From: a virus
DNA length: 64,000 nucleotides
Reading direction: 5' to 3' (one strand)
IMG/VR virus record: IMGVR_UViG_3300025012_000029
Coordinates: 124,001 to 188,000 of that record
Both the position numbers and the translations under genes were made by a program. The notes beneath the pieces are model-generated. The model searched no databases and was not told where the DNA came from. It was given only the letters and a program-made list of their open reading frames with translations. This document shows positions 1 to 9,726 of the stretch, piece after piece (the stretch's first letter is position 1; every line of letters begins with the position of its first letter).

Positions 1-3000
1 CCATCAAACAATTTCGAAACTTTTTCAATATTAGAAAGATAAGTTATGTTATAAATCGAAAGAAGAGTAAACATCCTATCGATAGGCAAACAATAGTGGA
101 ATAGGAACTTGTATTCTTCCGACGCTATCAGATCATTCAGAAGTCTATTTGAAACATTATTCCATCTTCGTTCAATATTGATGTTGTTAATGGAGTTTGG
201 AAGTGTTCGAAGATTTTCTGATGATTCTATACATATGATCGGAAACTGATGGATTTGACGAGACTTTGGAGTTGGCTTTGGCTTTCCAGGAACTCTTTTC
301 CCATCTGGAGTTAAACTAAAAATTGTTTCTATTTCCATTACTTGTTCTGTTATAGAAAATGATTTATTAATATCAAACTCATTTTTAACCTTAATTGGAT
401 TGTTGTTATTGCCAATGACGCTAGAGAAAGTCTGCGTAATCCCTGTTTCCTCTGTTTTGTTTTCGAATTCTTGTTCACGATTTAACGGAGGAACATAAGT
501 CAATCTCAAACCATAGTTCCAACTTTCAAAAATGCTATTTAATCCAGCAACAAAATCAATCGTTTGTGATCCGACGCTATCATAATCAGGTTGTTGATTC
601 ACAATTATTTCAGGCTCAATTACTTCTTTCAATAAATTATTAAAATCCTCAAAACTCAAAACACCAAATTCTTTGCTTCTAATTTCTGTTTCAAGTTCTG
701 ATTGGCGCTGGGCACTCAGAATAATACTGGCATCGGAAAGAGTTTGATCGACAGCAATATTCCCTTCTCTTAAGTGTTTGAGTTGTTTTCCTTCCCAAGA
801 TCCCCATTTTCCGTATGCTGACCTTTGAGCGCGAATTATATTTATTTCATTTTGTTGTCTACTTGCGATTCTTCGAATTAATCTATCTTCTTCATTTTTG
901 TATGAAACTCTAATGTATCTTTCTAAGACAAAGTTTCCATTACCAAAATTAAACTTAGTTCCAGAGCCAATGAAAGAGCGTCCCTGATTAATATTAGTGG
1001 CAATATCTATTTGTTTTCTTACTTTCTCTTCTCCTTCTACCTTTACCTCTTCGAGAAATTGAAAGGATCTTCCTTCTCCACTAAACGTTTTTCTTTCAGT
1101 TGTAGCAAATCTTGCTTTCAAAATAGGACTGTCTTCGGCAAATGTTGGTGACGCAACAAAAGACGTTGGAGCATCAAACAAAGGAATATAATGTTTAGCT
1201 AATATCTCATCTAAATCAAGTTGATTGCTTCCATCTCGTTTTTTAACAAGAGCAAATAAATCCTTTACAACATCTTCAATCTCAGTTTTAATGAAAAATT
1301 CAGCAGCTATGGAAAAGTCATTTGTTTTCTGTTTTTCAAATGAATTGTATGACAGCAGTGTCTGTTCGGTAAACTCATTTTGAAAATTTGTATCACCTGT
1401 TATCTGTCCAACATTTTTGAGTTCTCTCAAAACTCTATCAGAAATAAATTTAATAATAGAATTGTCAACATCTCCAAAAGTATCAATTCTGAATTCTGAA
1501 AATACAAATATAGAACGAAGAATATTTTCAATCACGATTAGTCGAATGAATGTTCTAATGGCACCATCAATTCCTTCTCGCTCCATAGAATTTGGAGTTG
1601 ATTTACCCAATCCATCTACTATTGGAAATAAATCTTCTTCACAAGCAGAATCAGTAATCGCTTTTTTCATCTTCTTCTTAATTTTTTCCAAATCCAACAA
1701 ATGAGGATGGCATTGTCCAGGAATTGGATCAGGAGTAAAATCAACCAAAGATAAAACTTTCAAATTAAACAATGGAGATTTAGCAACTTGATTTGAAAAA
1801 GCTGCAAATGTATCAATAAATAAATTTTGATGAACAGATGTTTTAAATTTATCACGAAGAATTGTATCAATAGAAACTGTATTACTTGGAGATGAAATAC
1901 CTCTGGCATATGTTGGTGGCACAATATATGTTCCATTTCTATAAATTGGAGCGCCTTCTTTCCATATTTTAGCTAAAAATGAACCAAAATATGCTTGAGG
2001 AAAAGGAGTAGCAGTAAGTCCAAATGTGTTAGATGGATCTCTCTCTAAGCGTCTTGTTTGAATAAAGTTCAATATATTTTGTCTTATTGGATCTTCTCCA
2101 ACAATTGGAGGTTCATCAGAAATAATATTATGAGTGTTTGCGTTTCTTTTATCAATTTTAATCGAATATTGATCAACATCTTCTCTAGCTACATGCCCAG
2201 GCAAATAATTTATAAAATAAGAACTTACTTGAGTTTGTTCAGCTTGTTGTTGTATCGTTTCTATGGCAGCACGAATTGTTTCATCTTGTATATTTGACGC
2301 ATTAAAATTTGGATCTGAAACATTAGATAACAAAGCTTTGGAGTCAACTTGATTGGGAATAACTAAGGACACAACTCCATTAGTGTCAACATTAAACAAG
2401 TTAGAGTCTTTCTGTATGTTTTGTAAATTTTCTTTTAAACCTTTCGCAGCAAAATTTGTTGTGAACTGTATATCTTCAAATACAACAACAGGATCTCCAT
2501 CTTCATCTGGATCTTCTACAGAAACTCCTTGAGAAATTAAACGACGAAATTCTGGATTCTCTAAATCATCCACCTCTCTTCCATCTGGAAGTTTAACGCT
2601 TATTCTTCTTGAAACCTCTCTTGGTATTTGAACAGTCGTTATTTCTTTGAGCGCATTAACAAAGTTAGAAATTTCATTATTGAAAGACATATGAACTCCA
2701 TCATATATGACATCAATAGTTTTATCTAACATGTAAGAAAACGATGGATGATCTCTTTGAACCATCCCCTGTTCTTTACCGTCAGGACTTTTTTTACAAA
2801 AAACTGGTGGGAGCGCATCTTTTAAAGGATTACCTTTTAAGAGATTGTCTAAAAGATTATCAAACATATCTGCTTTACGTTTTTGTGCTGCAGCAACTTG
2901 TTTATCGATTTCTTCTTTTGTTAATCCTTTGTCGGCAAGTAATCTTCTATAATTTGAGTCTTCTGGAAGTTCGCATATTTCTCCGCTTCTCAATATCTCA

Positions 3001-5366
3001 GGACGTGACTGTTGAGCAATTTGCTCCAGCAAAGGACGTTTATCTAATACATCTCCAAGAGATTTAAAAAAATCGTCAATCTTCGCTGAAGAATTAAATG
3101 ACGATTTAAGTCCTTGATATTTCGTATCTATGAGACAATTTGCGAGAGCAACAACCTCTATGTCAGCATTACCGTTGAGCAAATTTGCCAGCTCTGACGG
3201 GGAAATAAGCGCAGTAATGTCTCCAACCAAACCTACAAGAGCATTGGTCGCAGCTTCCGTGCCTAAGGCACCCGCGCGAAGTGCTAACGTTCCCATTAAA
3301 TTAGATTGAAGAGAAGAGAATGATTCTGTATCTAATCCAACATCAAACGTCTTTGCCAATAAGTCTGCCATATTCAACGAACCAAAATTTGGAGTTCTGA
3401 AACTATTTTCGCAATTTAAAATTTGTTCTATCATTGCTTTGATGAGTTCTATTAAAGCAACTAAAATAGCATCTGTAATAGCAATTTCAATCGAAATGCT
3501 TATGCTAGCTATGATATCAATCGTTGGAAAGAAATTTGGAAGCTTAATAGTCGGTATTTCACATTTTTTGATAATATCACTCAATTCCATATTGAGAGCC
3601 GAACAGACATCATCTGGAATGGCATTGACAATGGCTCTTCTTGCTGCTGGGTCATCGCAGATTGCTTCAAGAAACTCTCTTCCTCTGTCACCAAGAGCAT
3701 TAATTATTACATCTAAACTAACTGTCGATAAATCACTAACAGTCGTAATTGGGAGACCAATCGCGAATTGAATTCTGCCTAAAAGAAAATTTCTATCATC
3801 TATATCAAGTCGGCTTAAACAACCAATTATTCTATTTCGAACAACCATTTCTAATTCAGGAATATTAACCAGTCTCATGATAAGACTTCCTGAAAAGAAT
3901 TCTAAAAAATCATCGCATGTGGCACTTATGAGCCAAGCTTTACTAATTCGACACGCTCTATCAGGAATCTTTAGACAATCTATCGCAACTTGAAGAATAC
4001 GACATATATTTATTCTATGAAAAAATTCTTCAAAAACATCATCTAGGTCTTTAAGATTATCCAAAACGTTTTTTATGTTTGGAGTCGAAAATGAAACATC
4101 TCCAACAAAATCTGTCCTCGTTGAAACAAAATTATTATCAGAAGAAGAATATTGATCGACAAATTTAAATGAATTCAAAACAGAATCTTCTTGCTGTTTT
4201 TGCTCTTCTGTTTTGTATGGACGGCTGTTGGATGTCTCAATAAAATTTGCTAAATCTTTCGGTTTAACCGATTTACCTTGACTCGCTTTTTGTAAAGCAA
4301 AATCAAATAAATCTTTATCAAAAGACATTCCAGCCTGTCCGCCATCATGTTGAAAATCTCTCAAGAAATCAGTTATTGGAAATTGTGGACGACCAAAACC
4401 TTGAAGTTTACCCATTTCAGATAACAATCTAATTGTTCTATCATTAGAGACAGATTTAGATTTGATGAAAGAACTATAGCCAGCTTCCAATCTCATGAAT
4501 TCTTCACCGTCATCAAAAAGAACATACAAAACTTTAAAGTTGTCATCTATTCCAATAATAATCAAATCTTCTCTATCATCACGAAGATTCAAACCATTGG
4601 CAGCCAATAAATTTTCTAAAACAAAAATAAATTCTTCAAGTCGATCAGCTTCTTTATCCAAAACAATTCCATGTATTACATTGCCAGAAGCTTCTGCTTC
4701 TTTTTGATAGTTACGAATTGTAATCGCAGTATTTTTAATCCTTTCTTTAGCTTCAGAAGAAATTAATTTAATTTCTTTGGTAGCGATTGGCAATGATTCA
4801 TTTGAAGTAATATCCGGAGCAATCTTAATTGAGTCGAATAATGTAGCTGGAACAGTTGTGAGAACGCGAACTCCAAACAAAGGAATTGTTTCACCATTAA
4901 CGCCACAATTAGGACTTGGACGAGGTGGAATAAAATAATCTGGAGTCTCCGTGGCTAATATGAGTTGTGAAATTATTTCATCAGAAATTTCTTTATTGTA
5001 AACTTCTAGTAAAGAATTAACTGCTATTTCTTTTGCCAAATCATAAACTGTTTGAGGTTGAGATCCTAAAGTTTCAAATCTAGTGTGAACCGTACAATAA
5101 TATTTGTCATCCTTTGGATTATAAAATGGGCTAAATTGATCAAGACTTGTCCAATCAGGAGTAATAATCATTGCAGAACTAAATTTAGAAGTTCTACGTA
5201 GAGATTTTCTATTTACTGCTGATGAAATCTTACAATGGTGCTTTTTACCATCATCTTTAAATATCGCATCAGTAATTGCTTTTTCAGCAACGTCACCCAA
5301 CTCTATTTTTGAAGCACTACGCAATCCAGCATTAATGTCTTTATTTATATCTTTAAAGTTTGCCAT
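1..5366 (-). CDS. Giant putative virion structural protein, C terminus outside window
   Basis: An open frame of 1788 codons runs from ATG at 5366 to the window edge without a stop, so the C terminus is missing. The protein begins MANFKDINKDINAGL and is mostly polar, with asparagine- and aspartate-rich stretches and a few hydrophobic segments in the middle (for example around IDIIASISISIEIAI). I recognise no catalytic motif. Size, position at the end of a run starting at the baseplate-hub gene, and near abutment to the next gene (stop at 5368) suggest a baseplate or tail component. That role is inferred from context only. All plus-strand frames over this span are shadows. Confidence 0.85.
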   Translation of the reverse strand, partial: MANFKDINKDINAGLRSASKIELGDVAEKAITDAIFKDDGKKHHCKISSAVNRKSLRRTSKFSSAMIITPDWTSLDQFSPFYNPKDDKYYCTVHTRFETLGSQPQTVYDLAKEIAVNSLLEVYNKEISDEIISQLILATETPDYFIPPRPSPNCGVNGETIPLFGVRVLTTVPATLFDSIKIAPDITSNESLPIATKEIKLISSEAKERIKNTAITIRNYQKEAEASGNVIHGIVLDKEADRLEEFIFVLENLLAANGLNLRDDREDLIIIGIDDNFKVLYVLFDDGEEFMRLEAGYSSFIKSKSVSNDRTIRLLSEMGKLQGFGRPQFPITDFLRDFQHDGGQAGMSFDKDLFDFALQKASQGKSVKPKDLANFIETSNSRPYKTEEQKQQEDSVLNSFKFVDQYSSSDNNFVSTRTDFVGDVSFSTPNIKNVLDNLKDLDDVFEEFFHRINICRILQVAIDCLKIPDRACRISKAWLISATCDDFLEFFSGSLIMRLVNIPELEMVVRNRIIGCLSRLDIDDRNFLLGRIQFAIGLPITTVSDLSTVSLDVIINALGDRGREFLEAICDDPAARRAIVNAIPDDVCSALNMELSDIIKKCEIPTIKLPNFFPTIDIIASISISIEIAITDAILVALIELIKAMIEQILNCENSFRTPNFGSLNMADLLAKTFDVGLDTESFSSLQSNLMGTLALRAGALGTEAATNALVGLVGDITALISPSELANLLNGNADIEVVALANCLIDTKYQGLKSSFNSSAKIDDFFKSLGDVLDKRPLLEQIAQQSRPEILRSGEICELPEDSNYRRLLADKGLTKEEIDKQVAAAQKRKADMFDNLLDNLLKGNPLKDALPPVFCKKSPDGKEQGMVQRDHPSFSYMLDKTIDVIYDGVHMSFNNEISNFVNALKEITTVQIPREVSRRISVKLPDGREVDDLENPEFRRLISQGVSVEDPDEDGDPVVVFEDIQFTTNFAAKGLKENLQNIQKDSNLFNVDTNGVVSLVIPNQVDSKALLSNVSDPNFNASNIQDETIRAAIETIQQQAEQTQVSSYFINYLPGHVAREDVDQYSIKIDKRNANTHNIISDEPPIVGEDPIRQNILNFIQTRRLERDPSNTFGLTATPFPQAYFGSFLAKIWKEGAPIYRNGTYIVPPTYARGISSPSNTVSIDTILRDKFKTSVHQNLFIDTFAAFSNQVAKSPLFNLKVLSLVDFTPDPIPGQCHPHLLDLEKIKKKMKKAITDSACEEDLFPIVDGLGKSTPNSMEREGIDGAIRTFIRLIVIENILRSIFVFSEFRIDTFGDVDNSIIKFISDRVLRELKNVGQITGDTNFQNEFTEQTLLSYNSFEKQKTNDFSIAAEFFIKTEIEDVVKDLFALVKKRDGSNQLDLDEILAKHYIPLFDAPTSFVASPTFAEDSPILKARFATTERKTFSGEGRSFQFLEEVKVEGEEKVRKQIDIATNINQGRSFIGSGTKFNFGNGNFVLERYIRVSYKNEEDRLIRRIASRQQNEINIIRAQRSAYGKWGSWEGKQLKHLREGNIAVDQTLSDASIILSAQRQSELETEIRSKEFGVLSFEDFNNLLKEVIEPEIIVNQQPDYDSVGSQTIDFVAGLNSIFESWNYGLRLTYVPPLNREQEFENKTEETGITQTFSSVIGNNNNPIKVKNEFDINKSFSITEQVMEIETIFSLTPDGKRVPGKPKPTPKSRQIHQFPIICIESSENLRTLPNSINNINIERRWNNVSNRLLNDLIASEEYKFLFHYCLPIDRMFTLLSIYNITYLSNIEKVSKLFD

Positions 5367-5367
5367 A

Positions 5368-6297
5368 TTAAGTTAAATTGTGATGCCTAGAATTAATATA
5401 TTTTTTTCCAGAAGGATATAAATATGTGTGCTTATAAAGAGCTAAATTTGCTTTATTCATTATCAGAGACATTTTTGTTTGGAACAAATGATCGATCATT
5501 GTTTTCATTCCTGCTGCCACAACAGGAGGTGAAGGACTTGTTGGAAGTCCAAAAAAGGGACTAAAATGAAAATGGTGCGTCAATGCTGTATTAAATGTCA
5601 TTTGATACATTAATAAGCTATCCACAATTCCATTCAACTTATCTACGTGCATCGTCAATGTCTTCAATGCTTCATTTATATTTCTTCCTTTAACCATTGG
5701 CTGAATATCAGAATCGTCATTTCCGGCAATCAAATCAATCCCCGAAGTTGAATCAACTGAGCCTCCTTGCGAATTATTGTCATCAGTTTTTGTAACAAGT
5801 TTTATTCCTTCTCTCGCCACAATTCTTATGCCATCAGCCTTTAATCCTATAGCTGATTTAGTAGAAGCAATGCCTACTCTGCCAGACACCAAACCAAAAT
5901 TTTTATCAATATCTGTTTTTTGACTTATGTATATTCTAGCGGCATCTTCTTTAAAAGAAGGATCAACCCAGACTCTTGCCTCTCCATCAAACTCTCTAGC
6001 TTTATATCCCATCCTACCAACGACAATATCAATTGAGCCAGCTTGCGTATCACCGCGTCCACCATATCCACTCAAACGACTGGCAGGTCTATCTCTCCCT
6101 AAAACAATGGAAGAATTGAATCCAGATTCAATATGTTTTTCTGTAGAAGTTTTAATTACTTGAGGTACTGATTCATATAATGGGTGTCCAGCAGCTCCTC
6201 GGGCAAACGCAACTTGTTCTTTGTTGACCTTCTTGAGTCCATCTTGAACAATCTGATTTCCACCTTCATCGGAAAAAGCTTTTTTATTAGTAGCCAT
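5368..6297 (-). CDS. Putative baseplate or tail structural protein, 309 aa
   Basis: ATG at 6297 follows the upstream stop by one base (TAATATG) and is preferred to a TTG nine bases earlier. The N-terminal half contains a Gly/Arg-rich stretch (SRLSGYGGRGDTQ, about residues 75-90) followed by short beta-rich blocks such as SIDIVVGRMGYKAREFDGEARV, typical of repetitive beta-sheet phage structural proteins. The C-terminal 100 residues contain a His- and Pro-rich segment (HHFHFSPFFGLPTSPSPP). No enzyme motif is visible. It sits between the hub-peptidase gene and the giant virion gene, so a role in the same baseplate or spike assembly is likely but inferred. Confidence 0.7.
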   Translation of the reverse strand: MATNKKAFSDEGGNQIVQDGLKKVNKEQVAFARGAAGHPLYESVPQVIKTSTEKHIESGFNSSIVLGRDRPASRLSGYGGRGDTQAGSIDIVVGRMGYKAREFDGEARVWVDPSFKEDAARIYISQKTDIDKNFGLVSGRVGIASTKSAIGLKADGIRIVAREGIKLVTKTDDNNSQGGSVDSTSGIDLIAGNDDSDIQPMVKGRNINEALKTLTMHVDKLNGIVDSLLMYQMTFNTALTHHFHFSPFFGLPTSPSPPVVAAGMKTMIDHLFQTKMSLIMNKANLALYKHTYLYPSGKKYINSRHHNLT

Positions 6298-6298
6298 A

Positions 6299-7528
6299 TT
6301 ACGCAAATGACCTTAATTTTTCTGACAAAGGCAATTTTCCTTCAGCAACAATAATAGGGTGATTTATACCCAAAAACTCAAAATGCCAGAATTCTTTTTG
6401 TCCTTTAAAAAATCTCCCAGCATTATAAAAACCAAATTTATGAGCATTTGTTGCCATCCATCCATAAGCTTTAGAGTGAGGGTTGCCAACAGCAAAATCA
6501 AAAGCAATACCAGTTTGATGGTTTGAATGTCCTGGCCTAGCAGCAAGATTAAATCCAGGCTTACCTTTCTTAAATCCATCATATAGATATTGTTGTTGAG
6601 TTTGTGTTCTAAATCCACTATTCAATTGTATTGAAATACCATCTCTCTTGGCAGCATTAATCAGGTCATAAAAAGGCTTTTCCTGACTTTTGGTAATATA
6701 AACTCCTGCTTTGGTAGCAATTGGAACAGGAATTTCTATCAAATCAACATTATCTCCTGGAGATCCTGATTTAAATGCTATTTCTGGAGGGTTAATCGGG
6801 GGCAATCCCGTTGGTACGTCAACGTGATCTTTTTGTGGTGTAAAGCTTCCTACAGTCATTGGCGGTTGAGTTGATCTAGTTGTTTGAAAAGGCAATGGTT
6901 TTGGTATTTGATTTAACTCATTTCCAAGTCCAGTTATTGGGTTATCTCCAGATGGAGGCAAAACTGAAAATGGTGATTTTCCTTCGCTCGCAAATTTATC
7001 TCTTCCAGTTTCTCTTCCTACGGCACCACCTTGAGCCATCTTATAAGCAATCCCATAATATACTGGATCAGACATATTGTTTCTATTTCCAAAATCAACC
7101 CAAACAATATCTCCTGGTGCCGGAACTTCATTACTTATTTCATCATTGGCAGCTATAAATGTTGGATACATATCGATAATAAAATTTTCACTGCCTTGAA
7201 CTGGTCCATATTTTGTAGGTTCAAGTAAAGCAGCGTGAAGTTCTGGTATACGAACTTTAACGCCAATTTTAGATTTGGCAAGAGGATTTAGTTTATAAAT
7301 CCACGAAGTAATTGGATTATTGGTTGGATTAGAGTCGACTCTCAAAACAACTCCTTTGAGTCGTCCTGTATTGGCAAAAGCATTCTTTTTATAAGAATCT
7401 GAAAGATTTTGGCGAAGCGCTGCAAATCCGGACGTATTTTTAGGATCAAGAGTCTTTCCAAACTCCTGCTCTTCAATATTGTTTAAACTACCATATCCTA
7501 AATCAAATCTTCCATCATTAGCAGCCAT
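6299..7528 (-). CDS. Baseplate hub or spike protein with C-terminal M15 (VanY-type) peptidase domain
   Basis: The N-terminal part (about residues 50-170) reads like the OB-fold of phage hub proteins, including PAPGDIVWVDFGNRN. After a Pro/Thr-rich linker, residues about 270-390 form a D-Ala-D-Ala carboxypeptidase domain of family M15: SGFRTQTQQQYLY, then the zinc ligands in HSNHQTGIAFD, and a final His in FWHFEF. M15 enzymes cut peptidoglycan stem peptides. A hub carrying one would open the cell wall during injection, as the lysozyme domain does in T4 gp5. It overlaps the next gene upstream by one base (7528). The domain assignment is firm; the hub role rests on the architecture and the neighbours. 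Confidence 0.83.
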   Translation of the reverse strand: MAANDGRFDLGYGSLNNIEEQEFGKTLDPKNTSGFAALRQNLSDSYKKNAFANTGRLKGVVLRVDSNPTNNPITSWIYKLNPLAKSKIGVKVRIPELHAALLEPTKYGPVQGSENFIIDMYPTFIAANDEISNEVPAPGDIVWVDFGNRNNMSDPVYYGIAYKMAQGGAVGRETGRDKFASEGKSPFSVLPPSGDNPITGLGNELNQIPKPLPFQTTRSTQPPMTVGSFTPQKDHVDVPTGLPPINPPEIAFKSGSPGDNVDLIEIPVPIATKAGVYITKSQEKPFYDLINAAKRDGISIQLNSGFRTQTQQQYLYDGFKKGKPGFNLAARPGHSNHQTGIAFDFAVGNPHSKAYGWMATNAHKFGFYNAGRFFKGQKEFWHFEFLGINHPIIVAEGKLPLSEKLRSFA

Positions 7529-7839
7529 TATCTAGCCTTCTTTTTAGCTTCTCTAATTGGATTATTCAATGCTTCAAATATTTTATCTCTATCGTTATCT
7601 GATAAATCAAGTTCTTCACCGCCCGTCTTCTTAATTAAGCTTGTTAATTTAACTAATTGTTCATTAGATCTTTGAAGAGTTTCAACATATTTGGCCAAAG
7701 TAAATCCAACTTCTTTATGTCTGTCACCATTATTTGCTATATAAGCAATCAAATCATTTAAAAGTTCGCTTGTTTTTTCCCTATCTTTGCGGATATTATC
7801 TATAGACTCATCCATTAAAGTATCAAAATCTTTTCTCAT
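7528..7839 (-). CDS. Small coiled-coil phage protein, 103 aa
   Basis: A charged, helical protein with heptad-like leucines (LLNDLIAYIANN, LAKYVETLQRSNEQLVKLTSLIKK) and a basic tail REAKKKAR. No known domain recognised. It lies between the late sigma factor and the hub gene, with its stop overlapping the hub start by one base, so it is probably co-translated with the baseplate genes. A tail chaperone or minor structural role is possible but unsupported by any motif. Confidence 0.72.
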   Translation of the reverse strand: MRKDFDTLMDESIDNIRKDREKTSELLNDLIAYIANNGDRHKEVGFTLAKYVETLQRSNEQLVKLTSLIKKTGGEELDLSDNDRDKIFEALNNPIREAKKKAR

Positions 7840-7886
7840 TTTAATTGCTCTTTAACTAAATACTCCAATTTCATTTTTTCTTACTA

Positions 7887-7902
7887 TTTTGAGAACTCAA
7901 AA
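7887..7902 (-). terminator. Small perfect hairpin after the sigma-factor gene
   Basis: A 7-bp perfect inverted repeat (TTTTGAG, 2-nt loop, CTCAAAA) lies just past the stop of the late sigma gene and before the next coding start. It has no good U tract on the minus strand, so it may be an RNA-processing or stabilising hairpin rather than a terminator. Confidence 0.28.
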
Positions 7903-7914
7903 TCCTGTCAGCTA

Positions 7915-8607
7915 TTATTCATCTTCGTTGTTCCATCTTCTAACAAAATCTTTGTAAAGAACGCGAAACTTATTAAGACTGTTGAGAATTTGCTTAGTGT
8001 TGAGATTTGTGATCTCTCGCACAAAAAGATACACAGCTTTTTTATTGAATATGTCAATTGATTCTGAATTTGCTAATAAAATTCTAATTGACTTGAGAAC
8101 TTTTTCTTCATTTGGTTTAAGCTCTATTTTTTCCCATTGATCTAATTCATTCCACAGAGCTTTTATGAATTCTTCTCTAACTTTATTATTAACATAATCG
8201 TTGTTGACGGAAAGATACTCTGTTTCGACGGATTTAGATATTTCCTCGTATTGAGTTTCTTTTTTTGTTTGTGCAGAAAACTTCTTAGCTGCATGTGAAA
8301 ACCAATTCTTTGTAATAACACTAAAATATGAAAATGCTTTAGAGCCCTTTTCTTTGTCAAATTTGCTTAAAACAGCAACAAGATGGCTTTCACATTCCTT
8401 AATTAACCCATCAATGTTAGGAAGAGAAGTAAATTTATATCGATAAACAATCTTTTTAATCATCTCCTCTAAAGCTGGTTGAATTATATGTTGATATAAT
8501 TCATTCCGATACTTGGAATTCTGTGAGCTGACATAATCAATAATTGCCTTCTCGTGAACCTTTGTAAAATATATTTTAGATTTAATCTTCGTTTTCTTTT
8601 TCGGCAT
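7915..8607 (-). CDS. T4 gp55-like RNA polymerase sigma factor for late transcription
   Basis: The protein (230 aa from ATG at 8607; a longer in-frame extension is less likely) contains the region that characterises gp55-type sigma factors: an SLPNIDGLIKECESHL helix, then FDKEKGSKAFSYFSVITKNWFSH at about residues 90-115, matching the sigma region 2 segment that binds the polymerase clamp helices and melts the -10 element. gp55 proteins direct host RNA polymerase to late promoters with the sliding clamp and gp33. The start lies inside the upstream gene (26-nt overlap). Its presence is the best single marker that this is a T4-type phage with staged transcription. Confidence 0.85.
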   Translation of the reverse strand: MPKKKTKIKSKIYFTKVHEKAIIDYVSSQNSKYRNELYQHIIQPALEEMIKKIVYRYKFTSLPNIDGLIKECESHLVAVLSKFDKEKGSKAFSYFSVITKNWFSHAAKKFSAQTKKETQYEEISKSVETEYLSVNNDYVNNKVREEFIKALWNELDQWEKIELKPNEEKVLKSIRILLANSESIDIFNKKAVYLFVREITNLNTKQILNSLNKFRVLYKDFVRRWNNEDE

Positions 8608-8929
8608 CAGGTTTTTCTTCTGAAAAAACAATATCTTCTAATTCTGTTTGTGTAAATGAATGAATCTCATTAAAAATGTTGAGATAATTCATCATAAATT
8701 TTGTATGCTCTATAACCTCTCGTAAGTTTTTATCTCCATAAAATAGTTGTAATTCATATATATCTTTCAAATGTGTCTTATAGGCATCAAGTCTGGAGAA
8801 TATTTCTGAAGCGGTTTCTGAGGCTATGAGTAATTGTTTTACAATTTTAGAAGCATATAAGATTAAAATAACATTGAGTCCTATTGAAAGAACTAAAAAA
8901 ATTGATAGTATTATCATTATGGATTCCAA
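8582..8929 (-). CDS. Small membrane-anchored coiled-coil protein, 115 aa
   Basis: The N terminus is one strong membrane segment (IMIILSIFLVLSIGLNVILILYA, residues 4-27), followed by a helical, charged cytoplasmic-type domain and an acidic tail. There is no lipobox. The gene overlaps the FmdB-like gene upstream and the sigma gene downstream. Function unknown; a membrane-linked regulator or lysis accessory is possible. Confidence 0.7.
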   Translation of the reverse strand: MESIMIILSIFLVLSIGLNVILILYASKIVKQLLIASETASEIFSRLDAYKTHLKDIYELQLFYGDKNLREVIEHTKFMMNYLNIFNEIHSFTQTELEDIVFSEEKPDAEKENED

Positions 8930-9180
8930 GTTCTCTTTTTAAGAGATTCTTTTTGCTCACTCATATCCTGTTTTGTTTCTTCACAAGCGCGTCCATAAGC
9001 TTCAAGATGCTCAAAGGTGCCCCACGTTTCTTTAGTCTTTACATTTACTTTACTAGGGACTTTCTTGAGAGTATTATTTCCGCAATCGCGACACTCAACA
9101 ATAGCATCGTCCATAGAATGAACCACTTCATATTCGCTCTCACATTCTGTGTTTGAACACTTGTAAGTATATGTTGGCAT
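8917..9180 (-). CDS. FmdB-type zinc-ribbon protein
   Basis: The protein begins MPTYTYKCSNTECESEYEVVHSM and has a second cysteine pair CRDCG at about residues 34-38, the classic short zinc ribbon of the FmdB/putative regulatory family, followed by a charged helical tail. Such proteins are common in phages and bacteria but their molecular role is not known. It is followed by the small membrane protein gene with a 13-nt overlap. Confidence 0.8.
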   Translation of the reverse strand: MPTYTYKCSNTECESEYEVVHSMDDAIVECRDCGNNTLKKVPSKVNVKTKETWGTFEHLEAYGRACEETKQDMSEQKESLKKRTWNP

Positions 9181-9182
9181 TA

Positions 9183-9401
9183 TTATTCTGTCTCTACTTC
9201 AAGCATTGGAGGATTCAAAACTAAAAGTTTTCCATCCAAAGATTGTTCCATCTCTAATCCCAAAAGTAATTTTGTAATATCGCATTCTTCAGCAGGACGA
9301 TCAGAAGCAACGGACATAAGTCCTCTTTGAACACACATCATAATTGAACCAACCGCTTGTGGTGTAAATTGTAATTTTTTATTTTCCCATTTTTTCGTCA
9401 T
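9183..9401 (-). CDS. Hypothetical phage protein, 72 aa
   Basis: A short soluble protein, acidic at the C terminus, with no recognised motif. It is placed between the HAD phosphatase gene (23-nt overlap) and the FmdB-like gene (1-nt spacer) in the same transcript. Confidence 0.6.
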   Translation of the reverse strand: MTKKWENKKLQFTPQAVGSIMMCVQRGLMSVASDRPAEECDITKLLLGLEMEQSLDGKLLVLNPPMLEVETE

Positions 9402-9726
9402 TTAAATCTCCAAAATATTCCTTATCGTTCATAGCTTTATCATCAATCCAATGATCATAAAATGGCTTCCCGAGCTTCACTTCATGATACTTCGCTCCCC
9501 AGCTATCAAGTTGCTTCTTTGTGAAGTCAAAAAATCCTCGATATGCTTTTTCAACAACTTCACAATATCTACTCATACCTCGCGCGGTCCAATAAATTAT
9601 TATATGTCCTTCATCATAGAGTTTATTTATTTTTTCTATTCTGTTTTTGTAAGGAACAGCATTTTCGTAATCACCTTCTGTCCTAGAACAGATTGTTCCA
9701 TCAATGTCTACTATGTAAATTGCCAT
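9379..9726 (-). CDS. HAD-superfamily phosphatase, minimal type
   Basis: Motif I reads IVDIDGTI near the N terminus, with the two Asp of DxDGT; motif II is the Thr in IIYWTARGM; motifs III and IV are Lys in VKLGKPFYDHW and the aspartates in WIDDKAM. At 115 aa there is no cap domain, as in small capsule-biosynthesis HAD phosphatases. The gene overlaps the nucleotidyltransferase gene. In the ADP-heptose pathway a phosphatase (GmhB) acts between the HldE kinase and transferase steps, so this enzyme is a candidate for that position. It is much shorter than GmhB, so the assignment is an inference. Confidence 0.75.
   Translation of the reverse strand: MAIYIVDIDGTICSRTEGDYENAVPYKNRIEKINKLYDEGHIIIYWTARGMSRYCEVVEKAYRGFFDFTKKQLDSWGAKYHEVKLGKPFYDHWIDDKAMNDKEYFGDLNDEKMGK

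Noticed and set aside
1417-4707. Several plus-strand frames of 70-110 codons
   Set aside because: They lie antisense to the giant minus-strand frame that runs through 1-5366.
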